From contig JAAAPE010000064.1 of the NCBI GenBank assembly GCA_009908385.1, positions 1 through 64,000 on the forward strand: DNA of 64,000 nucleotides, written 5' to 3'. Shown here piece after piece: positions 54,030 to 61,624 of the stretch. The translations under genes were made by a program, and so were the position numbers. Under the pieces are notes generated by a model. The model was given only the letters and a program-made list of their open reading frames with translations, did not search any database and was not told the DNA's origin. How positions within the stretch are numbered: the stretch's first letter is position 1; every line of letters begins with the position of its first letter. The DNA is from Gammaproteobacteria bacterium. GTDB taxonomy: Bacteria > Pseudomonadota > Gammaproteobacteria > Xanthomonadales > Wenzhouxiangellaceae.

Positions 54030-54785
54030 ATGCTCAGGATCAACAATCTCCACGTCAGTATCGACGGAAAGGAAATCCTCAAGGGCCTGAACCTCGAGAT
54101 CGGCGCCGGTGAGCTGCACGCCATCATGGGGCCCAACGGTTCGGGCAAGTCGACGCTCGGCTACGTCATGGCGGGCCGGGAAGGCTACGACATCACCGAA
54201 GGCTCGATCGAGTTCGAGGGCAAGGACCTCAACGACATGGAGCCCGAGGATCGGGCCGCCGCCGGCCTGTTCCTGGCCTTCCAGTATCCGGTCGAGATTC
54301 CTGGCGTGAACAACGCTTACTTTCTGCGCTCGGCTCTCAACGCCCAGAAGAAGGCGCGCGGGGAAGAAGAGGTCGACTCGATGACGTTCCTGAAGACAGT
54401 GCGCGAGTCTCTGGGGCAGCTCAAGATGGACGACACGTTGCTCAAGCGCGCCGTCAACGAAGGCTTCTCCGGCGGTGAGAAGAAACGCAATGAGATCGTG
54501 CAGATGGCGATTCTGCAACCGAAGCTGGCCGTCCTCGACGAGACCGACTCCGGGCTGGACATCGACGCGCTCAAGCTGGTGGCCGAAGGCATCAACCGTC
54601 TCAGGAATCCCGAACGCAGCTTCATGGTGATCACCCACTACCAGCGCCTGCTCGAGCACCTCACGCCCGATCACGTGCATGTGCTGTCGGGCGGTCGCAT
54701 CATCGAGTCCGGCGGCAAGGAGCTGGCCGAGCGGCTCGAGCGAGAAGGTTATTCCTACCTGCAGGCCGAAGCGGCCGAAGCTTGA
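54030..54785 (+). CDS. sufC: Fe-S cluster assembly ATPase SufC
   Basis: A 251-aa ABC-type ATPase of SufBC2D. Walker A GPNGSGKSTLGYVM, Q-loop LAFQYPVEIPGV, signature NEGFSGGEKKRNEI, Walker B LAVLDETDSGLDID (SufC-specific D-loop wording), H-loop MVITHYQRLL. It drives conformational change of SufB/SufD during cluster building. sufD starts 3 bp later. Confidence 0.97.
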   Translation: MLRINNLHVSIDGKEILKGLNLEIGAGELHAIMGPNGSGKSTLGYVMAGREGYDITEGSIEFEGKDLNDMEPEDRAAAGLFLAFQYPVEIPGVNNAYFLRSALNAQKKARGEEEVDSMTFLKTVRESLGQLKMDDTLLKRAVNEGFSGGEKKRNEIVQMAILQPKLAVLDETDSGLDIDALKLVAEGINRLRNPERSFMVITHYQRLLEHLTPDHVHVLSGGRIIESGGKELAERLEREGYSYLQAEAAEA

Positions 54786-54788
54786 GTC

Positions 54789-55991
54789 ATGTCTGAATTG
54801 GCCGAAAAACTCGCTCCCGAATCGGCGCTCGCAGCCGACGACTTCAGCGACCTGCGCGAGGCTGCGCAGCGCGCGCTGATGCAGTACGGATTTCCCGATC
54901 TCAAGACCGAGGCCTGGAAATACACTCCGATCAAGCTGCTCGAGAAGCGCGAATTCCGTTCGGAGGCGGCTACGAGTTCCACTGTGCCCGAACTGCCGTT
55001 CGAAGCTTGCCTGTTGCATTTCGACAACGGCATCCTTGACGCCGAAACGGCTGAGCTGCCCGCTGGCGTGAAGCTCGAGCCGGCCACACGCGAGGACTTC
55101 GAAGGCATCGAGTATGGCGGGCGCGAAGACGCGTTCGCCTGGCTGAACCTGGCACGTTTCGGCCAGGCCTGGAAGATCCGCATCGAAGGCGAGCTGGCCG
55201 AGCCGCTCGTTCTGGGCACCACCACGGCCGACGATTTCGCCGCGGCTGTACACCCGAGGCTGTTCATCGAACTGGCCGACAACGCTCGCGCCACGCTGAT
55301 CGAATGGCACGCTGGCGGAGGCGAAGGAATGGTCAATTGTGTCAGCAACGTCCGGGTGGGGCAGGGCGCGTCTCTCAACCACGTCACGCGGCGATCCGGC
55401 GGCGACACCGTCCGGGTGTCCCGGACCCGGGTGGATGTCGTTCGCGATGCGGAATACCGCAGCTTCGTGCTCGACACCGGTGCGCGCCTGGGACGGCAGG
55501 ACCTGAACGTTTTCCTGAACGAAGCCGGCGCGCTCTGCGAGATCGACGGGACGGTCGTGCTGGATTCGAAGCAACACGTCGACTACCACACGTCCATCGA
55601 CCACTGCACCGGCCATACGAACAGCCGGGAGGCGTTCCGCTTGCTCGCCGACGGCACCGGTGTGGGCGTGTTCAACGGCCGAATTCACATCCACGAGGAT
55701 TCTGATGAGAGCCATTCGGACCTGAACACGGCCAGCCTGTTGCTGGGCGAAAGAGCGCGGATCAACGCCAAACCGGAACTGGAGATCTACTCCGAGGACG
55801 TCACAGCGAGCCATGGCGCCACGATCGGTCAGCTCGACGACGACGCCCTGTTCTACTTGCGCTCGCGCGGCCTGCCGACCGAGCAGGCCAATGCCCTCCT
55901 CAAGTACGGCTTCGCCGCCGCGCCGCTGGAAGGGCAGGCTGACGAGGACGTACGCGATTGGCTGCTGGATCAGTTGCAGGCCGTGCTATGA
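54789..55991 (+). CDS. sufD: Fe-S cluster assembly protein SufD
   Basis: A 400-aa paralogue of SufB with the same beta-helix core and no own cluster site. It has FPDLKTEAWKYTPIKLLEKR at the N-terminus, the core DYHTSIDHCTGHTNSREAF and the C-terminal YSEDVTASHGATIGQLDDDA with the conserved His interface residue, then FYLRSRGLPTEQANALL. It forms the SufBC2D complex and assists iron acquisition. A long repeat-based dyad separates it from sufS. Confidence 0.95.
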   Translation: MSELAEKLAPESALAADDFSDLREAAQRALMQYGFPDLKTEAWKYTPIKLLEKREFRSEAATSSTVPELPFEACLLHFDNGILDAETAELPAGVKLEPATREDFEGIEYGGREDAFAWLNLARFGQAWKIRIEGELAEPLVLGTTTADDFAAAVHPRLFIELADNARATLIEWHAGGGEGMVNCVSNVRVGQGASLNHVTRRSGGDTVRVSRTRVDVVRDAEYRSFVLDTGARLGRQDLNVFLNEAGALCEIDGTVVLDSKQHVDYHTSIDHCTGHTNSREAFRLLADGTGVGVFNGRIHIHEDSDESHSDLNTASLLLGERARINAKPELEIYSEDVTASHGATIGQLDDDALFYLRSRGLPTEQANALLKYGFAAAPLEGQADEDVRDWLLDQLQAVL

Positions 55992-56002
55992 AAGTCTTTA
56001 AA

Positions 56003-56159
56003 AACGCAAAGACGCTAAGCAGCAAAGCACGCGAAGAGAAAAAGGTTCGGTTCCCTGCTTGGTGACGAGATCGATTCAATCGGATACGAATCGTTTTAGA
56101 TGCCTTTTCGTGGAGTTGTTCATCTCTTTGCGTTCTTTGCTGCTTCGCGTCTTTGCGTC
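56003..56159. repeat. Long imperfect inverted repeat of CGCAAAGA units
   Basis: Two 36-bp arms (56003-56038 and 56124-56159) are inverse complements at about 32 of 36 positions. Each arm is made of units such as ACGCAAAG, ACGCGAAG and CAGCAAAG. The 85-bp loop has no gene. It fills the sufD-sufS gap; a smaller element of the same type lies after pnp. Confidence 0.85.
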
Positions 56160-56185
56160 AATAAAGGTTTTAAGGGATTTCTGCT

Positions 56186-57433
56186 ATGGAAACGGTTGAA
56201 TCGAAGGTCAAGGACCAACTGGACGTGTTCGCCCTGCGCGAGCAGTTCCCCGTGCTCGCTCGCGAGGTGCACGGCAAGCCGCTGGTCTACTTCGACAACG
56301 CCGCCACGGCCCAGCGACCGCTGAAGGTCATCGAGGCGATGGACGACTTCTATCGCCGCTACAACGCCAATGTGCATCGCGGCGTACACCAGCTTTCCGT
56401 CGAGGCGTCCGAGCAGTTCGAGCTGGCGCGCGATTCCGTTCGTCGCCTGCTCAACGCGAACTCCGTGCGCGAGGTCGTATTCACCCGCGGCACGACGGAA
56501 GCGGTCAACCTGGTCGCGCAAGCCTACCTGCGTCCGCGCCTGAAGTCGGGCGACGAGATCCTGATCACGCACATGGAGCATCACTCCAATATCGTGCCCT
56601 GGCAGCTTTTGTGCGAACAGACCGGCGCGGTGCTCAAGGTCGCGCCGATCAACAAGCAGGGCGAACTGCTGGTCGACGAGCTGGCCTCCATGATCAACGA
56701 GCGTACGAAGCTGATCGGCATGGTGCACGTCTCCAACGCCCTGGGCACGATCAACCCGGTCGAGGAAGTCTGCCGGATCGCCGGAAAGCACGATGTCCCG
56801 GTGCTCGTCGACGGCGCCCAGGCCACGCCGCACATGGCCGTCGACGTCCAGGCCCTGGGCTGCGACTTCTACTGCGTCTCCGCTCACAAGATGTACGGCC
56901 CGACGGGCATCGGCGCGTTGTGGGCGAAAGAATCGGTCCTCGAAGAAATGCCTCCGTGGCAGGGCGGTGGCGAGATGATCACGCGGGTGAGCTTCGACGG
57001 CACCACTTACAACGACCTGCCGCACAAGTTCGAAGCCGGTACGCCGAACATCTCCGGCGCCATAGGTTTCGGCAAGGCCGTCGAGTTTCTCGAGGAGACC
57101 GGATACGAGGGTATCGTCTGGCAGGAAGAGCGGCTCCTCGATTACGCCACCGAGAAGATGCAGGCCATAGAAGGTCTGACGATCATCGGCACGGCGCAAC
57201 ACAAGGGCCCGGTCGTTTCCTTCACGCTGGAAGGCGCTCACCCCAACGACATCGGCACCATCGTCGACCACTACGGTGTGGCGATCCGAACCGGCCATCA
57301 CTGCGCCATGCCGGTCATGCAGTTCTTCGACGTGCCGGCGACCGCGCGCGTCTCCTTCGCGCCCTACAACCTGCGCAACGAAATCGACATCTTCCTCGAG
57401 GCCCTGGACAAGGCCCGGAACATGCTGGCCTGA
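56186..57433 (+). CDS. sufS: Cysteine desulfurase SufS
   Basis: A 415-aa PLP enzyme (group II desulfurase) that takes sulfur from cysteine for Fe-S assembly. PLP motifs: VDGAQATPHMAVDVQ, and the Schiff-base Lys in FYCVSAHKMYGPTGIGALW. The mobile Cys loop is at RTGHHCAMPVMQFF near residue 373. The typical SufS loop GTPNISGAIGF is present. sufU follows after 28 bp, and the two are expected to work as a pair. Confidence 0.97.
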   Translation: METVESKVKDQLDVFALREQFPVLAREVHGKPLVYFDNAATAQRPLKVIEAMDDFYRRYNANVHRGVHQLSVEASEQFELARDSVRRLLNANSVREVVFTRGTTEAVNLVAQAYLRPRLKSGDEILITHMEHHSNIVPWQLLCEQTGAVLKVAPINKQGELLVDELASMINERTKLIGMVHVSNALGTINPVEEVCRIAGKHDVPVLVDGAQATPHMAVDVQALGCDFYCVSAHKMYGPTGIGALWAKESVLEEMPPWQGGGEMITRVSFDGTTYNDLPHKFEAGTPNISGAIGFGKAVEFLEETGYEGIVWQEERLLDYATEKMQAIEGLTIIGTAQHKGPVVSFTLEGAHPNDIGTIVDHYGVAIRTGHHCAMPVMQFFDVPATARVSFAPYNLRNEIDIFLEALDKARNMLA

Positions 57434-57461
57434 GCGATCCGCTCGGTTAGAATGCCGGGCC

Positions 57462-57911
57462 ATGGGCCTCGATCAGCTCTATCAGCAGGTCATCCTTGAC
57501 CACAACCGTTCGCCCCGTCACTACCGCCGCCTGGAAGGCGCGACCCACAGTGCCCGCGGCCGGGACGCCCTGTGCGGCGACGATATCCTCGTCGAACTGC
57601 GGCTCGTGGAGGGTCTGATCGAGGAGGCCGCTTTCTCCGGCGAAGCCTGCGCCATCACGACCGCGAGTGCGTCGATGCTGATGGACTGGCTGCCGGGCCG
57701 CTGCCCCGAAGCGGTACTGACCGCATACGAGAAATTCCGTGATTTGCTCGATGACCCGGCGTCGGCCGACTGCCCCGAACTGGGGCCGATGAACGGGCTG
57801 CGTGCAGTCAGCGGGTTTCCGGCGCGAGTTCGCAACGCCCTGTTGCCATGGCGGACGGCGATCGAGGGCCTTCAGCGCGCCCGGGGGCCGGCGGAAAGCC
57901 GGTGCGATTGA
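57462..57911 (+). CDS. sufU: SufU-like sulfur-acceptor/scaffold protein lacking its third Cys
   Basis: A 149-aa IscU-fold protein. In SufU a zinc held by three Cys and one Asp swaps ligands with SufS so that Cys accepts the persulfide. Here Cys38 and Asp40 (ALCGDDI) and Cys63 (GEACAITTASAS) are present, but the third Cys (RVKC-type motif near the C-terminus) is replaced: the sequence reads ARVRNALLPW, with Asn125. The 18-residue SufU insertion region is present in part (PEAVLTAYEKFRDLLDD). Last gene of the suf operon. ATG 57462. Confidence 0.85.
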   Translation: MGLDQLYQQVILDHNRSPRHYRRLEGATHSARGRDALCGDDILVELRLVEGLIEEAAFSGEACAITTASASMLMDWLPGRCPEAVLTAYEKFRDLLDDPASADCPELGPMNGLRAVSGFPARVRNALLPWRTAIEGLQRARGPAESRCD

Positions 57912-57989
57912 TGTCGACGGCGGTCGTGGCCGGGTCTTTCCGGCCGATGTATGCTTGGTGCCACTGATTCTGCCTCGAGGTGTCGACCC

Positions 57990-58466
57990 GTGCGACTGCT
58001 TTTTCTGTCTCCTTTCATCGCTTTGCTGCTCGGTGGTTGCGCGACGTTCACCTACAGCGAACCGCCCACGGTCAGCGTGACTTCCCTTTCGTTCGCGCCG
58101 CAATCGGAAGCGGCGTTTCCGGCCATTCAGGTTCAGCTCCGGGTGGTCAACCCCAATCGCGCCAGCTTGCCGCTGGTCGGCATGAGCTACAGCCTGGAGA
58201 TCGAGGATGCCCGAATTCTGACGGGCGCCACGGCCGACCTGCCCGAAGTGCCTGCATACGGCAGCGCCGACGTCATGGTGGAGCTGGCCCCTGATCTGAT
58301 CGGCGGTGCCCGTCTGCTGACCAGCCTGATGAGCGGGCGGCACGACCAACTGGATTTTCGATTCAGTGCGCGTCTCGACGTGGGCGGCTGGCGACCGAAC
58401 ATCCGCATCGAGGAGACCGGGCGCCTCGAACTCGGAGGCAACGATCGGACTTTCCGATTCGATTGA
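57990..58466 (+). CDS. LEA14-like lipoprotein
   Basis: A 158-aa lipoprotein: MRLLFLSPFIALLLGGC with lipidated Cys17. The body is an all-beta domain of the LEA type 2 / WHy family: VQLRVVNPNRASLPLVGMSY is the typical NPN motif. WHy-domain proteins are linked to desiccation and stress protection. The GTG start at 57990 gives a compact signal peptide; no ATG fits. It lies 78 bp after sufU and may be in the same transcript. Confidence 0.8.
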   Translation: MRLLFLSPFIALLLGGCATFTYSEPPTVSVTSLSFAPQSEAAFPAIQVQLRVVNPNRASLPLVGMSYSLEIEDARILTGATADLPEVPAYGSADVMVELAPDLIGGARLLTSLMSGRHDQLDFRFSARLDVGGWRPNIRIEETGRLELGGNDRTFRFD

Positions 58467-58582
58467 TCTCGTGATGGAAGTGAGTTGCGCTGGTCGGCTT
58501 ACCCTGTTGTGGGGGAGGTGTCCATCCCGACCATGCCGAGCGCCCGCCGCCGGTGGCGGCGGGGCAGCAAACGTGGAGACCT

Positions 58583-59593
58583 TCAGCCCTGTCCGGTCTG
58601 GGGAGCACCGCCCTGCGGCGGTTCGTCCGAAGGCTCGGGCTTGGTGCCCTTCTCGCGGTCCCAGTCCATGGCCTTGGTCTTCATCTCGCCGAATTTCTTG
58701 GAGACGCTGCTGAGCTTGTCGTCCCACTCGGGATTCGGCTGCTGGCCTTCGGTGACCTTGAAGTAGACCTGCATCAGGGCGGTCATGCCGATGGGCTCGA
58801 TGACGGCCTGCTTGATGCCCCATGCGAACACCAGGGCGATGACTAGGGTCAGGACGCCGGCGGTGCCCGGGAACAGGGAAACGAGGCCGGCGACCGGAAG
58901 CAGGACCACCAGGAACACGATGAACGTCAGGCCCCAGATCAAGAAGGCCAGCCAGAAGGCGTTCTTCAGGAAGGTCTTGTAGTTCTGGGCGTAGAGCACC
59001 AGCGCGGTCTGGCCCGAGCGCCAGGGATTGTCGGCCTTGGTGCGCATGTTGTGCGCCAGGATGACCTCGTCGAGGTAGGTCAGCGACAGGTTGATGACCG
59101 TGTTGATGAATTTCACCAGGCCCTGGATGCCGGGAATCGGCAGGAAGGACGTGATGGTGAAGAAGGCCCGATTGAAGGCCTTGAGCACGGCCTTGATCAG
59201 CTGGTCGATGCCGAACAGGACCGAGGACTCGACGAAGCGCTCGCGCACGATTCCCTGGGCGTAGTCGATCTGGCCCTTGCCGCCGGGCAGCTCCCTGCCT
59301 TCCAGCAACTCGACGAGCACGGCGATATGGCCGGCCTTGACCATGTAGAGCAGGTATTCCCGCAGGAAGTAGAGGATGGCCGAGGTGATGCCGAAGCCCA
59401 CCAGGCCGCCCCAGACGCTGAACGCCCCGGGGTCGTCGCCGATATGGCCGAGAAAATACCCGATTCCCGCGCCGACGCCGGTCACGAGCACGTAGGCGAG
59501 CGTAATGCCGAAGTAGATCAGGAATCGAAAGATCAGAAACGGCAGCGTCTTGGCCATCAGGCCGAGCACGTCGCCGATCTTGAAGTCCATCAT
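58583..59593 (-). CDS. Polytopic membrane protein of unknown function
   Basis: A 336-aa inner-membrane protein with about six hydrophobic segments (LPFLIFRFLIYFGITLAYVL, GLVGFGITSAILYFL, AFWLAFLIWGLTFIVFLVV, GTAGVLTLVIALVFAWG) and a charged, Pro-rich C-terminal tail (KGTKPEPSDEPPQGGAPQ). No conserved transporter or enzyme motif is visible. It is monocistronic and not recognised. Confidence 0.75.
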   Translation of the reverse strand: MMDFKIGDVLGLMAKTLPFLIFRFLIYFGITLAYVLVTGVGAGIGYFLGHIGDDPGAFSVWGGLVGFGITSAILYFLREYLLYMVKAGHIAVLVELLEGRELPGGKGQIDYAQGIVRERFVESSVLFGIDQLIKAVLKAFNRAFFTITSFLPIPGIQGLVKFINTVINLSLTYLDEVILAHNMRTKADNPWRSGQTALVLYAQNYKTFLKNAFWLAFLIWGLTFIVFLVVLLPVAGLVSLFPGTAGVLTLVIALVFAWGIKQAVIEPIGMTALMQVYFKVTEGQQPNPEWDDKLSSVSKKFGEMKTKAMDWDREKGTKPEPSDEPPQGGAPQTGQG

Positions 59594-59754
59594 GGGAAAA
59601 CCCTCTTTTTGCCCGGTTGGTGGTGCCTGATATTACGGGAAACCGGGAGGGATCATGTCATCCGGGGCCGGTTTCCCGGGCATTCGGGGTGTCGCCCAGC
59701 CGTCGCGCGCGGGCCGGCCGAAACGGCCGGGAGAGACTGACCAGTCGTCTCGGG

Positions 59755-60900
59755 TCACCTTCGGCGACCGAGCAGCAGTGCGTGCAGATGCGCTGCCAGA
59801 ACGTCCGCCTCGAAGCGGGCGTTGGCGCTGGCGATGTAGACCATGATGTCGGGTTCGGTGAACCAGGAGAGGTCGGTGGCGAAGACCCGATCGCCACCGC
59901 GATGTCCGATGACCGGGCCCCAGGGGCTGTCGCGGAAATGCAGGCCGTAGCCGTAGCCGCTGCCGTCGGCTTCGGTCACGCGGGGCTGCAGCCAGCGTTC
60001 CAGCCAGGGGGCGGGCAGCCAGGCGCCACTGCGGATGGCACGAAACCACTTGATGATCGCCCGCGGCCGGGCGAGCAGGTCGCCGGCGCCCCGGAGGTTG
60101 TAACCGAGCCCGTCTTCGAGTCTCGAGCGATCGAGGTAGTGGCCCCGGTCTTCGCCGCCGGCGCGCCCGCGAACCATTTGGTTCGGCGACCAGTCGGGCT
60201 CGAGCAGGCCGATGCCCGTGATGCCGGCCGGATGCAGCAGCCTCTCCTCGAGGAAACTCTCCCAGGGCTGGCCGCTGACGCGCTCGACCACCGATGCGAG
60301 CAGGTTGTAGGTGACGTTGCTGTAGTTGTAGCCCGTTCCGGGCGCGTGGTCGGGCCGGAACCGGTTGACCCGGCGGATCAGTTCCTCGCGGTCGATCGGC
60401 TCGAAGCGTGGATCACCGTCCCAGTTGCGGTTGTGGATTTCGGCCGGCAGGCCCGCCGAGTGGGTGAGCAGGTGTTCGAGGGGGACGGCTTCCCATGCGC
60501 TGTGCAGGCCGACGAGGTGGCGGCCGACCGGATCGTCGAGGGTCAGGCGGCCGTCGGCGGCCAGGGCCAGCACCGCGCTGGCGGTAAAGGGCTTGGTCAG
60601 GGAGGCCAGCGGCATGACGGCACTGGGTGTGACAGGGCGCGGATCGTCGACACCCATCGTGCCGTAGCCCGAGAGCAGCAGCACTTCGCCCGCATGAACC
60701 ACCGCGACCTGACCGACCAGGCCGTTTGCTTCCATTCGAGCCAGCTCGGCTTCGAGTCGGTCGAGGCCGGTTTCGAGTGTGTCGGAAAGCGGCAGGCTTG
60801 CGCAGGCCGCCAGCGACAGGATCAGGGACGCGAGTAGCAAGGCCCGAAGGCGCCGGCAGGTGGCGGCGAGCCACTGCGCCGGCGTCGTCGGGCCAGTCAC
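59755..60900 (-). CDS. Class C beta-lactamase-like serine hydrolase, lipoprotein
   Basis: A 381-aa penicillin-binding-protein-like hydrolase. Catalytic Ser100 and Lys103 in MPLASLTKPF; the second motif is YNYSNVTYN; HRGGDR replaces the KTG box, a common variant in esterase-type members. The N-terminus has a signal ending in LAAC (Cys33), giving a probable lipoprotein. Substrate unknown: could be an esterase, D-aminopeptidase or peptidoglycan hydrolase. Its stop is at 59755; it lies 4 bp after the SDR gene. Confidence 0.88.
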   Translation of the reverse strand: MTGPTTPAQWLAATCRRLRALLLASLILSLAACASLPLSDTLETGLDRLEAELARMEANGLVGQVAVVHAGEVLLLSGYGTMGVDDPRPVTPSAVMPLASLTKPFTASAVLALAADGRLTLDDPVGRHLVGLHSAWEAVPLEHLLTHSAGLPAEIHNRNWDGDPRFEPIDREELIRRVNRFRPDHAPGTGYNYSNVTYNLLASVVERVSGQPWESFLEERLLHPAGITGIGLLEPDWSPNQMVRGRAGGEDRGHYLDRSRLEDGLGYNLRGAGDLLARPRAIIKWFRAIRSGAWLPAPWLERWLQPRVTEADGSGYGYGLHFRDSPWGPVIGHRGGDRVFATDLSWFTEPDIMVYIASANARFEADVLAAHLHALLLGRRR

Positions 60901-60904
60901 GGCG

Positions 60905-61618
60905 CTACAGGTTGCGAATGTCGACGAAATCCCCGGACTCGTGGTTCTCCTTCAGGTCGTCGAGCAGGTCGAGGATGCTGTCGGCCGCCTCGCGCGGCGA
61001 TGGCATGCGCTCGGTGCCGCGTGCGTCCTTGAGCTTCTGGACCGACGGAAACTCCTCGCTGTCGACTTCGCCGCACAGGTAATCCTGCATGCCGGTCTCG
61101 ACCAGACCGGGCGCGAAGCTGACCAGGTGCGAGTCCGGCATTTCGGGCGCGTAAAGCCTGACGAGGTTGTTCAGTGCTGCTTTCGACAGCGAATAGCCGC
61201 CCCAGCCGTAGTTCATGTTGACCGCCGCCCCCGAGGAGATCGCCACGACCTGGTCGATCGGAATCTGACGTTCGATGAACCAGTCGAGGATGATCTTGTT
61301 GGCCCAGACGTTGACGCGCATCATGTGCTCGAGGTCGTGCACGTCGGTGTGAGAGATTTCCTGGATTCTGCCCAGCATGCCGGCGTTGAGCACCACCAGG
61401 TCGAGGCGCAGGCAGTCCGACAGCAGGCGGTCGAGGCCTTCTTCGAGGTGATTGAGGTTGCCGATGTCCTGCTTGCGGTCGCGAATCCCGTCGTCCTGGT
61501 GATCGGCCAGGGGACAGCCGCGTCGGCTCATACCCCAGACGATGGCGTCGCGATCGAGCAGCGCTTCGGTCAGCCCCAGGCCCAGGCCGCTGCTGTTACC
61601 CGTAATAAAGACGTTCAT
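60905..61618 (-). CDS. Short-chain dehydrogenase/reductase
   Basis: A 237-aa classical SDR oxidoreductase. Cofactor loop FITGNSSGLGLGL, NAG motif VVLNAGML, catalytic Ser (AISSGAAVNMN), Tyr142 and Lys146 (GGYSLSKAALN). Arg32/Arg33 (GMSRRG) suggest NADP preference. Substrate unknown. It lies between the S9 peptidase and the beta-lactamase-like gene, close enough (6 and 4 bp gaps) to be one operon. Confidence 0.9.
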   Translation of the reverse strand: MNVFITGNSSGLGLGLTEALLDRDAIVWGMSRRGCPLADHQDDGIRDRKQDIGNLNHLEEGLDRLLSDCLRLDLVVLNAGMLGRIQEISHTDVHDLEHMMRVNVWANKIILDWFIERQIPIDQVVAISSGAAVNMNYGWGGYSLSKAALNNLVRLYAPEMPDSHLVSFAPGLVETGMQDYLCGEVDSEEFPSVQKLKDARGTERMPSPREAADSILDLLDDLKENHESGDFVDIRNL

Positions 61619-61624
61619 TGCTGT

